Of a stretch of 64,000 bases of DNA, positions 1 through 7,264 are shown piece by piece. The stretch comes from an uncultured Sutterella sp. (GTDB taxonomy: Bacteria > Pseudomonadota > Gammaproteobacteria > Burkholderiales > Burkholderiaceae_F): NCBI GenBank assembly GCA_934255515.1, contig CAKQON010000004.1:1-64000 (forward strand), in the 5' to 3' direction. Position 1 is the stretch's first letter, and every line of letters starts with the position of its first letter. The notes under the pieces are model-generated. The model ran no database searches. It was not told the origin of the DNA and saw only the letters and a list, made by a program, of their open reading frames with translations. Made by a program: the position numbers and the translations under genes.

Positions 1-828
1 GCGATTCGGGAAACTCAGTTGTGGAATGGCGCTACCTCCCTTTAGGCATCACTTGCCCGCTAATTTCCGAAGAGCCGAAAAACCTCCAAGTCTACGATCT
101 GGACAATTCTCGAAGAAGGAGAGATCAAGCCGCACCATATCCGCTATTACCTTGAGAAAAAGGACCCTGATTTTGAAGCTAAAGCGCAGGAAGTCCTTCT
201 TCTCTACAAGCGCGTAGAGATTGCCCTTCGCTTCATCGACACGCTTGAGGGGTCATCGCAACCGAACGGCACCGTCTATATTTCTTATGACGAGAAGCCG
301 GGAATTCAAGCTATTGGGAACATTCATCCTGATCGGTCGCCGCAACCCGGGAAGGGTTTCACGCGTCGTGACTACGAATATCGCCGCCACGGAACGCTTT
401 CTCTGCTTGCCGGCATCGATCTGATCACGGGCAAAGTACACAGTCTGATCCGAGAACGTCACAAGAGCTCAGACTTTGTCGACTTCCTCAAAATGATTGA
501 TGAAACGTATGCCAAGGAATGCAAGATCTTCATTGTGTTGGACAATCATTCGATCCACACGTCGAAAGAGACACGAGCTTACCTTGACACGAGGAAAGGC
601 CGCTTTCAGTTCATCTTCACACCGAAGCATGCATCGTGGCTCAATCTCATTGAGGCCTTCTTCAGTAAGATGGCACGCCAAAGCTTGCGCGGTCTTCGTG
701 TCAATTCGAAGGAGGAGCTGAGAGATCACATTGCAAAATGGATCGAAGAAACCAACGTAGACCCCGTACCTTTCCGTTGGCGATGGAAACTTGACGAGGT
801 CCACGAGTTAATTAATGGCCTTATTTAG
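1..828 (+). pseudogene. IS630-family transposase, frameshifted and cut by the window start
   Basis: The frame from about 64 to 828 reads as the catalytic part of an IS630/Tc1-type DDE transposase. All three acidic residues are visible: the Asp of DEKPGIQ at 289-291, the Asp of LDNHSIH at 541-543 and the Glu of WLNLIEAFF at 652-654. Upstream in that frame are two stops (43-45 and 61-63). The residues expected before STIWTILEEG seem to continue in another frame (around 3-80), so a frameshift or small deletion separates the DNA-binding part from the catalytic part. The true 5' end lies left of the window, so the break could be a local error or real decay. The element sits beside, and probably inside, the group II intron fragment to its right. 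Family assignment is firm; whether it is still functional is doubtful. Confidence 0.85.
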
Positions 829-848
829 CAAACGTTATGCTGGTTATA
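1..848 (+). mobile_element. Right part of an IS630-type insertion sequence
   Basis: The transposase stop at 826-828 is followed by about 20 bases before recognisable group II intron sequence starts on the other strand. IS630 elements duplicate a TA dinucleotide, and a TA is present near 846-849 in the stretch reading TGGTTATAGCCGG. I place the element's end near there. The matching left end is outside the window, so the inverted repeats cannot be compared. The boundary is good to about 10 bases. Confidence 0.5.
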
Positions 849-1371
849 GCCGGCTGTGGAATTCACGTCTTTCCGTGAATCCCTTCCGGCACCCTCCTGC
901 TTGCACGGCCGTTCGGACTTCCGTTCCTAATTGCTCGCGGGCAGGGTCTTATGTTTTCTAGGGTTGTTTCCTTCGGGTCCTCCGGAATCAATATCCATAC
1001 TAAGTTCGGTCCTTCAGCTCGCCCTCCAGCGTGCCTGCTACGACCTCGGCTGACTCCTCACGGCAAGCTTTACTCCGCGGCGGTAAACCGCGTCCGTGAG
1101 GCCTCCCCGGGTAAGAACGATTTCTTTCCCACCATGCACCTGCTTCATTTACGCCGGGAGGTCCGGGTAGTTGTTGGACCTTGTCTTCTGTTGCAGACTT
1201 ATCCCCTCTCATGCGCCTGATGAAGTTTCTGTACGTCAGGTCAGTGGTTTGCCTCGGGCTTCTTTCAGATTCCGCCTCGCGACGGACACCCTTGCCTCTG
1301 GCTGTGAGCGTGGCACTACCTCCTGCTCATCAGGACTTTCACCCTATAGAAATCGCCCATGCCGGGCACAC
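849..1371 (-). ncRNA. 5' part of a group II intron (domain I), interrupted
   Basis: Read on the minus strand from 1371, this stretch has the landmarks of a bacterial group II intron. It starts GTGTG (intron 5' consensus GUGYG, 1371-1367). It then has GGGTGAAAGTCC (1344-1333), a GCAAGGGTGTCC block, GGAATCTGAA, CTGACGTACAGAA, CCCGGGGAGG and GAGTCAGCCGAGGTC, in the order found in introns that carry a reverse transcriptase. A possible protein start at 998 (MDIDSGGPEG) reaches a stop after 23 codons. No reverse transcriptase is visible, because the sequence runs into the IS630 element near 849. The missing 3' part should lie left of the window if the IS inserted into the intron. This also explains the 500-base gap without genes. 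Short plus-strand reading frames here are not genes. Confidence 0.85.
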
Positions 1372-1410
1372 AGCAGAAAGGCCTCCGGAAAGACATTCCC
1401 GGAGGCCTTC
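1372..1410 (-). terminator. Terminator of the efflux operon and intron target site
   Basis: An 11-base-pair stem (1378-1388 with 1399-1409) with the core AAGGCCTCCGG lies 32 bases past the permease stop on the minus strand and is followed by a short T-rich tail. The group II intron begins at 1371, seven bases after the stem. Insertion just behind intrinsic terminators is typical of class C group II introns. Confidence 0.8.
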
Positions 1411-1441
1411 TCTTTGAAGGAGGCTGGGAAGCCCGCATCAC

Positions 1442-2650
1442 TCACTCATGACGCACAGCTTCGATCGGATCGAGTCTTGCCGCTCTTCTCGCCGGGAAGA
1501 AGCCGAAGACGATGCCGGTGAGCGCCGAAACCGAGAAAGCGAGCAGATTGATGAAGGGATCAACCGCAAAAGGCACATCCATCCAGGCGCAGAACACATA
1601 GGAAGCACCGAATGCAACCGCCATGCCGAGAAGCCCTCCAAGGCACCCGAGCATCAGCGCCTCAATCAGGAACTGCATGAGCACTTCCCTGCCAAGCGCG
1701 CCGATGGCGAGGCGAATGCCGATCTCGCGCGTGCGCTCCGTCACGGAGACGAGCATGATGTTCATGATGCCGATGCCGCCGACGAGGAGGCTTACGCCGG
1801 CAACCGCCGCGAGAAGCGTCGTCATGATGCCGGTGGTTGAGGCTACCTTTTCAGCGATTTCCGCGGTATCCATGATCTGGAAGTTGTCGTCGTCGCCCGC
1901 AGAAAGCGAACGCCGCTCGCGCATCAGATCCTTCACCGCCTGCTTCAAGCGCTCGCGGTCGGAATTGCCATCCATCAGGATCAGAAGCGAGGAAACGCGC
2001 GTGTCGCCGATCAGCCGGCGCTGCACGGTCTTGATCGGCATGATGACGACGTCGTCCTGGTCTCCCCCCATGGCAGCGGAACCCTTGGTGGCGAGAAGTC
2101 CGATCACGCGGCAGGAAAAGCTCCCGGTCCGAATGAGTTCGCCCACCACGCCGTCAGTGCGCCCGAAAAGTTCATTGGCAATCGTGGAGCCGATCACGCA
2201 GACGGCAGAGCCCGCCATTTCCTCGGACTCTTCGAAATCACGCCCGTCCGCAAAGGTGCGGTTGTCGATCGTGAAGTAGTTCGACGTCGTTCCCGTAATG
2301 CCGGTCTGCCAGTTGCGGCCGTTTGCAACCAGCGTGACGCTCTTGCTGACCTGAGGCGCCACGGCTACGACGCCCGCGAGCTGCGTCTGAAGCGCCGTCA
2401 CATCCTCCATCTTGAAGGAGGGAGCGCCGATCCTTTGTCCGGGGCCAAGGCGCATGCCGGGGCGCAGCATCAGCTGGTTGTTGCCGAAGGATTCAATTTC
2501 CGAGCGGATCGCCTCGCTTGCGCCATTACCGATCGTCACCATCGTAATGACGGCTGCGACGCCGATCACGACGCCGAGCACCGTGAGAAGGCTTCTCATC
2601 GGATTGCGCCAGATCTGCCGTACGGCAAGAAGAAATGCATTCCAGATCAT
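1442..2650 (-). CDS. MacB/FtsX-type ABC transporter permease
   Basis: This 402-residue inner-membrane permease is from the MacB/LolC/FtsX family (mechanotransmission type). One membrane segment follows the N-terminal RNPMRSLLTVLGVVIGVAAV. A periplasmic domain of about 220 residues follows, then three C-terminal membrane segments beginning near TTLLAAVAGVSLLVGGIGIMNI and including the family motif RTREIGIRLAIGA. The start overlaps the stop of the ATPase gene by four bases (ATGA), so the two are translationally coupled. In Escherichia coli MacB the ATPase and permease are fused; here they are separate, as in Gram-positive YknYZ-type systems. With the adaptor and outer-membrane factor encoded just upstream it should complete a tripartite exporter. 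The substrate is unknown (macrolides, peptides or lipids are all possible). Confidence 0.93.
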   Translation of the reverse strand: MIWNAFLLAVRQIWRNPMRSLLTVLGVVIGVAAVITMVTIGNGASEAIRSEIESFGNNQLMLRPGMRLGPGQRIGAPSFKMEDVTALQTQLAGVVAVAPQVSKSVTLVANGRNWQTGITGTTSNYFTIDNRTFADGRDFEESEEMAGSAVCVIGSTIANELFGRTDGVVGELIRTGSFSCRVIGLLATKGSAAMGGDQDDVVIMPIKTVQRRLIGDTRVSSLLILMDGNSDRERLKQAVKDLMRERRSLSAGDDDNFQIMDTAEIAEKVASTTGIMTTLLAAVAGVSLLVGGIGIMNIMLVSVTERTREIGIRLAIGALGREVLMQFLIEALMLGCLGGLLGMAVAFGASYVFCAWMDVPFAVDPFINLLAFSVSALTGIVFGFFPARRAARLDPIEAVRHE

Positions 2651-3390
2651 GCTTCCCCTCCGTCTTCCCTTGCGAGCGTCTGCGTTCCTGCGCCCGGGAG
2701 TCCCCGGTCGTCGCGCACGAGGTGCCCGTCCTTGAAGATGATGTGCCTGCGCGCAAACTTCGCCATGTCGGGCTCATGCGTCACGAGCGAAACCGTAATG
2801 CCGTCCGTTTGATTAAGGTCCGTCAGGAGCTTCATGATCTCAATGCTTCGGGCGCTGTCGAGCGACCCCGTCGGCTCGTCCGCAAGGAGAAGCTTGGGCT
2901 TAATGACGATTGCGCGGGCGATGGCGACGCGCTGCTGCTGGCCGCCCGAAAGCTCTGCCGGCGTGTGGTGCGCCCAGTCGGCAAGCCCCACGCGCTCGAG
3001 CGCCGCGAAGGCGAGCTTCCGGCGCTCAGCCCCCTTCAGGCCCCGGTAAAGCAGCGGCAGCTCGACATTCTCAAGCGCCGTCGTTCTCGGCAGAAGATTG
3101 AAGCCCTGAAAAACAAACCCGATATAGCGGCGGCGAAGCATCGCGCGCTCGTCGTTGCTGAGATTCTCCACATGCACGCCCTCGAAGAGATATTCCCCCC
3201 AGGAGGGTCTGTCGAGCGCGCCGATGATGTTCATGGCCGTGGATTTGCCCGACCCCGACGGTCCCATGATGGCGACGAATTCGCCCTCATGGATCGTGAG
3301 ATCAATGCTGTGAAGCGCTGTAAAAGCCGCCTCCCCGGTGCCGTAGCGCTTCCCGATGCTGCGGAATTCAATAAGCGGGATATCCGTCAT
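2647..3390 (-). CDS. MacB-type ABC transporter ATPase
   Basis: This 247-residue ATP-binding subunit of the LolD/MacB class powers the adjoining FtsX-type permease. Walker A is GPSGSGKST near residue 42, the signature [15 protein letters not shown] is near 143, and Walker [13 protein letters not shown] follows. The H-loop is in [12 protein letters not shown]. The phrase [22 protein letters not shown] after the Q-loop is characteristic of the MacB/LolD family. The gene follows the adaptor gene by 23 bases and overlaps the permease by four. The sequence cannot separate a drug exporter from a lipid or peptide exporter. Confidence 0.94.
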   Translation of the reverse strand: MTDIPLIEFRSIGKRYGTGEAAFTALHSIDLTIHEGEFVAIMGPSGSGKSTAMNIIGALDRPSWGEYLFEGVHVENLSNDERAMLRRRYIGFVFQGFNLLPRTTALENVELPLLYRGLKGAERRKLAFAALERVGLADWAHHTPAELSGGQQQRVAIARAIVIKPKLLLADEPTGSLDSARSIEIMKLLTDLNQTDGITVSLVTHEPDMAKFARRHIIFKDGHLVRDDRGLPGAGTQTLAREDGGEA

Positions 3391-3413
3391 TCATCAACTC
3401 CCCGTCCGGACCA

Positions 3414-4718
3414 TCAGGATTTCTGAGCGCGCTGCTGGTCAACCACAACCGCATCCTTTTCATTGATTTTTCCGGAGAGAATTTCCGTATGCGCACCGTC
3501 CGTGAGTCCGGTGCGGACGGTCACGGGCTGCGGGACTCCGTCCTTGAGCACATAAACCGTGCGCACGCGTTCAGCCTGCCCCTGAGAGGAGTCCTCGCGG
3601 GCGGACTTCTGCGCGCCCGAATGACGGGGCGGGCCGGGCATGAAGGTTGAACGGGCGCTTGAGGATTCCTTCTGAGCAGTTTCGCGCGGCACGAACCTCA
3701 GGGCGGAATTAGGCACAAGAAGCACATTCTGGCGCTGCGCCGTGGAAATGGTCGCCGACGCCGTCATCCCGGGACGAAGCTGGAGATCTGCGTTCTCCAC
3801 ATCCAGATAGGTGGTGTAGGTAACGACGTTTTCCGTCGTCGTGGCGCCGAAGGCCACCTTGCGCAGAGTGGCTGGGAAGCGCTTGTCCGGATAAGCGCTC
3901 ACCGTAAAGTAGGCGCGCTGCCCGGACTTGACGCTGCCGATATCGGCTTCGTCCACCTTCACCTGAAGCTCAAGCTTGGTGAGGTCGGTAGCGAGCGTAA
4001 GCAGTTCCACTGCCTGCAGGCTTGCCGCCACGGCGTAGCCGGGCTCCACCGAGCGCGCGAGAACCACGCCCTCAATGGGCGAGCGGATCATGGCCTTTGA
4101 GAGATCCGTCTCTGCCTGACTGAGAGAGGCCTCCGCATCCACAATCGAAGCGCGGGCAACCTCAACGGCAGCCTTGGCAGTTGCCACCGCCGCCGCCTGC
4201 TGATCAAGCTCGGTCCTCGAAGGCATCTTGCCGCCCGAGAGCTTGTTGAGCTCCTTCAGACGCTTATCCTTCACCTCGGCTTCGCGAAGCGTCGCCTGGC
4301 TTTCCGCAAGCTTTGCGTTGGCGCTCGCAAGCGCCGCCCGGGCGCTTGCCACCTTGGATTCGAGGTTGCGGGTATCGAGCTCAATGAGCACGTCGTTCGC
4401 GTGAATTTCGTCATTCACGTCGACATTGACCTTGCGCACGATTCCGGAGAGTTCGGAGCCGAGCGTCACCGTACGCGTCGGGTTGAGCGTGCCGTCCGCC
4501 GTCACCGTCACGCGGATCTCGCCCTTGGTCACCGGCTGAGTCACATACTGCACCTTGCTGCCGGCCGCCCGGTTCTGCTGCCAGTACCAGGCGCCCCCGC
4601 CGGCGAGCGCAATCACGAGAACCCAGGGAATCGCGCGGACGTACCAGGGCTTATGCACTTCGCCCAGGAGTTCCTTCACGGATTCAGGCGTCTGAGGCGT
4701 CTTCTTTTCGTCTGTCAT
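3414..4718 (-). CDS. MacA-like periplasmic adaptor (membrane fusion protein)
   Basis: This 434-residue HlyD/RND-type adaptor has one N-terminal membrane anchor (AIPWVLVIALAGGGAWYW, about residues 28-45). It is followed by a beta-barrel/lipoyl half (GEIRVTVTADGTLNPTRTV), a long alpha-hairpin rich in Ala, Glu and Lys (about residues 115-200), the second lipoyl half (IRSPIEGVVLARSVEPGYAV) and a C-terminal membrane-proximal domain. It should bridge the inner-membrane MacB-type pump to the outer-membrane factor encoded 21 bases upstream. I chose ATG at 4718 (MTDEKK) because AAGGAA lies eight bases before it; a TTG at 4724 is in frame but less likely. A Ser/Arg/Pro-rich insert near residues 345-380 (SSSARSTFMPGPPRHSG) is unusual for MacA. 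Confidence 0.92.
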   Translation of the reverse strand: MTDEKKTPQTPESVKELLGEVHKPWYVRAIPWVLVIALAGGGAWYWQQNRAAGSKVQYVTQPVTKGEIRVTVTADGTLNPTRTVTLGSELSGIVRKVNVDVNDEIHANDVLIELDTRNLESKVASARAALASANAKLAESQATLREAEVKDKRLKELNKLSGGKMPSRTELDQQAAAVATAKAAVEVARASIVDAEASLSQAETDLSKAMIRSPIEGVVLARSVEPGYAVAASLQAVELLTLATDLTKLELQVKVDEADIGSVKSGQRAYFTVSAYPDKRFPATLRKVAFGATTTENVVTYTTYLDVENADLQLRPGMTASATISTAQRQNVLLVPNSALRFVPRETAQKESSSARSTFMPGPPRHSGAQKSAREDSSQGQAERVRTVYVLKDGVPQPVTVRTGLTDGAHTEILSGKINEKDAVVVDQQRAQKS

Positions 4719-4739
4719 GACCAAATTTCCTTATTGTTC

Positions 4740-6152
4740 TTAATTCTTCTGAGTGCCGGCTCCCCGGGCAGCATCCACTGCCCAGGCGCCTCCGAGCGCG
4801 CGGTAAAGACGGATATAGCCCGCGGCGCGATCCGCGCGATTGCTTAATTCGGATTCCTCTGCGGAAAGGAGCGAACGCTGCGTCGAAAGGAGCATCGTGT
4901 AGTCGCCGATTCCGGCTTCATATTCCTGGCGGGCGAGCATTTCGGCAGACCTCGCATGCTCAACGGCACGGGAGAGGTCCGTGCGGCGGCGCTCCGCATT
5001 GGCGATCGATGCGATCGCATTGTCGGTTTCTTCAAGCGCCGCGAGGAGGGTTGACCGGTAGGCAGCCACATTTCTGTCCACGTCTGCCGCCGCGCTTTCT
5101 TCCCCGGCAATCAGCGACCCCCAGTTGAGAACAGGCAGCGAGAGCGCTGCGGCGAGTCCCGCCACACCCGTGCCTGCAGTCCCCAGAGCACTCACCGTGG
5201 CTGCCGTCGTCCCGATGTTGCCCGAGAGATTGAGGGATGGGAAGAAATTGCTCTTTGCGCTTTTAAGCTGCATGACCGCAGCCTCGACATTGAGCCGCGC
5301 CGCACGCACATCCGGTCGGTTGGCAATCGTTTCGGCAGGAATCGCAACCGCGGCATCCTCGGGCGGCAGCGGGATGACGCCGGAGTCTCCGAGCTCGAGA
5401 TTTTCAACCGGCGTAGCGGTAAGCCGCATCAGCGCATTCCGGTATTCGAAGATGCTCCCTTCCAAAGTCGGGATGCGGGCGCGTGCGGAAGCAAGCTGCA
5501 CCATGGCGTCCTCAGCTTCCGATGCAGCACCCGTTCCGGCCTCGAACTGCCAGCGGGAGGTTTCCGCAGTTTCCATGTAATTGGCAAGCGACTTCTTGAC
5601 GACTTCGAGCTGGGCCTGCGCAGCGCGCAGATTGACGTAGGCTTCGGCAACGGCAGCCGCCGTTGCCGCGCGGACATCCTCGAGCGAATAGCGCGAGGCG
5701 GCCGCAGAAAGCTCAGCCGCATCCGCCTTCCAGAATTCAGATCCGGCGAGATTGAGCGCGAGCCCGCCCGAACCCTCGAGCGAATATGAGTCGCGCGTCG
5801 TTCCGCCGGAACGGTTCTTCCCGGCATTCGCACCCAGCGAAGCCGTCGGCCAGAGCGCCGCATTGGCGGAAGTGATGCTCGCTTCAGCCGAACGCAGATT
5901 TGCCGCAGCCGTTGCGATATCCGGATTGGCTTCGAACGCTTTCTCGAGAAGTGAAGTAAGAACCGGATCCTGCCAGCGCGCCCAGAAATTGTCCCAGGCA
6001 GCAATGCTGCCCGTCGGCAGGGAGGACCGCTGCCAATTCCCCGGCGTCACATCCGCCGTCATTCGATCCAGATCCGGATGCTCAACCGCACATCCGGCGA
6101 GTCCGAAACAGAGCGCGGCAGCAAGTGAGAGAGGCCGCAGACCTGCATGCAT
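4740..6152 (-). CDS. TolC/NodT-family outer-membrane efflux lipoprotein
   Basis: This 470-residue outer-membrane factor has a lipoprotein signal peptide ending in the lipobox LAGC (Cys about residue 21). Two homologous halves follow, each rich in Ala-Glu-Ser helices, with repeated patterns such as NPDIATAAANLRSAEASI and RPDVRAARLNVEAAV that are typical of NodT-type OMFs. It forms the outer-membrane channel of the exporter encoded downstream. It is the first gene of the operon; GGAG lies ten bases before the ATG. The promoter must lie in the 240-base gap shared with the divergent response regulator. Confidence 0.94.
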   Translation of the reverse strand: MHAGLRPLSLAAALCFGLAGCAVEHPDLDRMTADVTPGNWQRSSLPTGSIAAWDNFWARWQDPVLTSLLEKAFEANPDIATAAANLRSAEASITSANAALWPTASLGANAGKNRSGGTTRDSYSLEGSGGLALNLAGSEFWKADAAELSAAASRYSLEDVRAATAAAVAEAYVNLRAAQAQLEVVKKSLANYMETAETSRWQFEAGTGAASEAEDAMVQLASARARIPTLEGSIFEYRNALMRLTATPVENLELGDSGVIPLPPEDAAVAIPAETIANRPDVRAARLNVEAAVMQLKSAKSNFFPSLNLSGNIGTTAATVSALGTAGTGVAGLAAALSLPVLNWGSLIAGEESAAADVDRNVAAYRSTLLAALEETDNAIASIANAERRRTDLSRAVEHARSAEMLARQEYEAGIGDYTMLLSTQRSLLSAEESELSNRADRAAGYIRLYRALGGAWAVDAARGAGTQKN

Positions 6153-6393
6153 TTTTTATTCTCCGATAGGAATGCTTTTCATTGAGGCAATTGTCTGCTG
6201 AAACAGGCGCTCGGAAGCGGCAAAAGCCGCACATTTCAAAACTTTCCGGTTAGCACTTTTTGCAGCTTCAGAGAAGCCTCATTCAGGCCTAAGCGCTTTC
6301 TAAGTCGATGTCTGCCCAATGCTTTCGTCAACCGTATTTAGCCGCGAAGGTTTGTTAAGATAGGTGGAACCTTTGTTTAGCATCAGCAGGCAC
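6153..6393. promoter_or_regulatory. Divergent promoter region of efflux operon and response regulator
   Basis: This is the 241-base gap between the divergent starts of the outer-membrane factor gene and the response regulator. It must hold the promoters of both. Near 6330-6358, GTCAAC and TAAGAT about 20 bases apart could be a weak promoter for the regulator, but neither hexamer is close to consensus. I see no strong terminator or clear repeated operator. Confidence 0.4.
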
Positions 6394-7104
6394 ATGTTTA
6401 AAAATCCTCGCCGCATTCTGATCATCGACACCGACGCCGAACGGTGCACGCTGCTTGTCGACTACCTTCGTCTCGAGGGCTTTCATGCGCTTCCTGCGCA
6501 TACCGTCGAAGCCGGGCTTAACGCTGTCGAAAATGAAGCGCTCGATCTGATCATCTGTGACGAAGTCCTGCCCGGCATGACCAGGGAAGGCATGCTCGCG
6601 GCGCTCAGGCTCCGCTCCGACGCGCCGGTCCTCATGCTTGCCAATACGGAAGAAAACGCAGAAGCGATCAGGAAAGCGGGTGCTGACGATGCCGTCGTCA
6701 AGCCCTGTCCGCCCCGGGACCTTTATTCGCACATCGGCGGCATCCTGCGCCGCACCTCGAGCGCCAGAGCGACGGCAACGCCCATTGTCGTCGGCCCGAT
6801 TGTCGTCAACCCCGCGGAGCGCGTGGCCAAGGCCAGCAACAGACCGGTGGAGCTCACCACCACCGAGTTTTCGCTCTTTGAGCTGCTTGCCCGCAATGCG
6901 GGCGGCCCGGTTTCCAAGGAGGAAATTTATCCGAAGGTGCTCGGACGGTCGATGGGACCATACGACCGCGCCATTGACGTGCATGTTTCCTCAATCCGCC
7001 ACAAGCTGAGCGCCGTTGTAGGCAAGGCGCTCGCCATTGAAAGCGTGCGCGGCGTGGGATACCAGCTGATTGTCCGTTCGCCTGAGGAACTTCAGAGCCT
7101 CTGA
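6394..7104 (+). CDS. OmpR/PhoB-family response regulator
   Basis: This 236-residue protein has an N-terminal receiver domain (about 1-115) and a C-terminal winged-helix DNA-binding domain (about 135-230, with FSLFELLARNAGGPVSKEEI and DRAIDVHVSSIRHKL). The phospho-acceptor is the Asp of LIICDEVLPG, and the conserved Lys is in VVKPCPPRDLY. The Thr/Ser usually found after the fourth strand is replaced: the sequence reads PVLMLANTEE where most members have MLTA. No histidine kinase is adjacent. ATG at 6394, preceded by AGCAGG, is preferred to an in-frame GTG at 6364. It is divergent from the efflux operon, which makes that operon a likely target. Confidence 0.9.
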   Translation: MFKNPRRILIIDTDAERCTLLVDYLRLEGFHALPAHTVEAGLNAVENEALDLIICDEVLPGMTREGMLAALRLRSDAPVLMLANTEENAEAIRKAGADDAVVKPCPPRDLYSHIGGILRRTSSARATATPIVVGPIVVNPAERVAKASNRPVELTTTEFSLFELLARNAGGPVSKEEIYPKVLGRSMGPYDRAIDVHVSSIRHKLSAVVGKALAIESVRGVGYQLIVRSPEELQSL

Positions 7105-7264
7105 CGACGGACCGGGAACTCTTAAGTATCACACAATCGCGGACTCGCGGCCACAGCTTGATTCTGCCTTGCGCTTTTGATCAAGCCCCCTTCAGCTTTT
7201 CTCCGATTTCCCGGCATGAAAGTGCAGAATGGTCTGAATCTTTCCTGAAAATAAAGGATCAGCC

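Noticed and set aside
951-1521. Several short plus- and minus-strand open frames
   Set aside because: They fall in the structured RNA of the group II intron and in the terminator; none has protein features.
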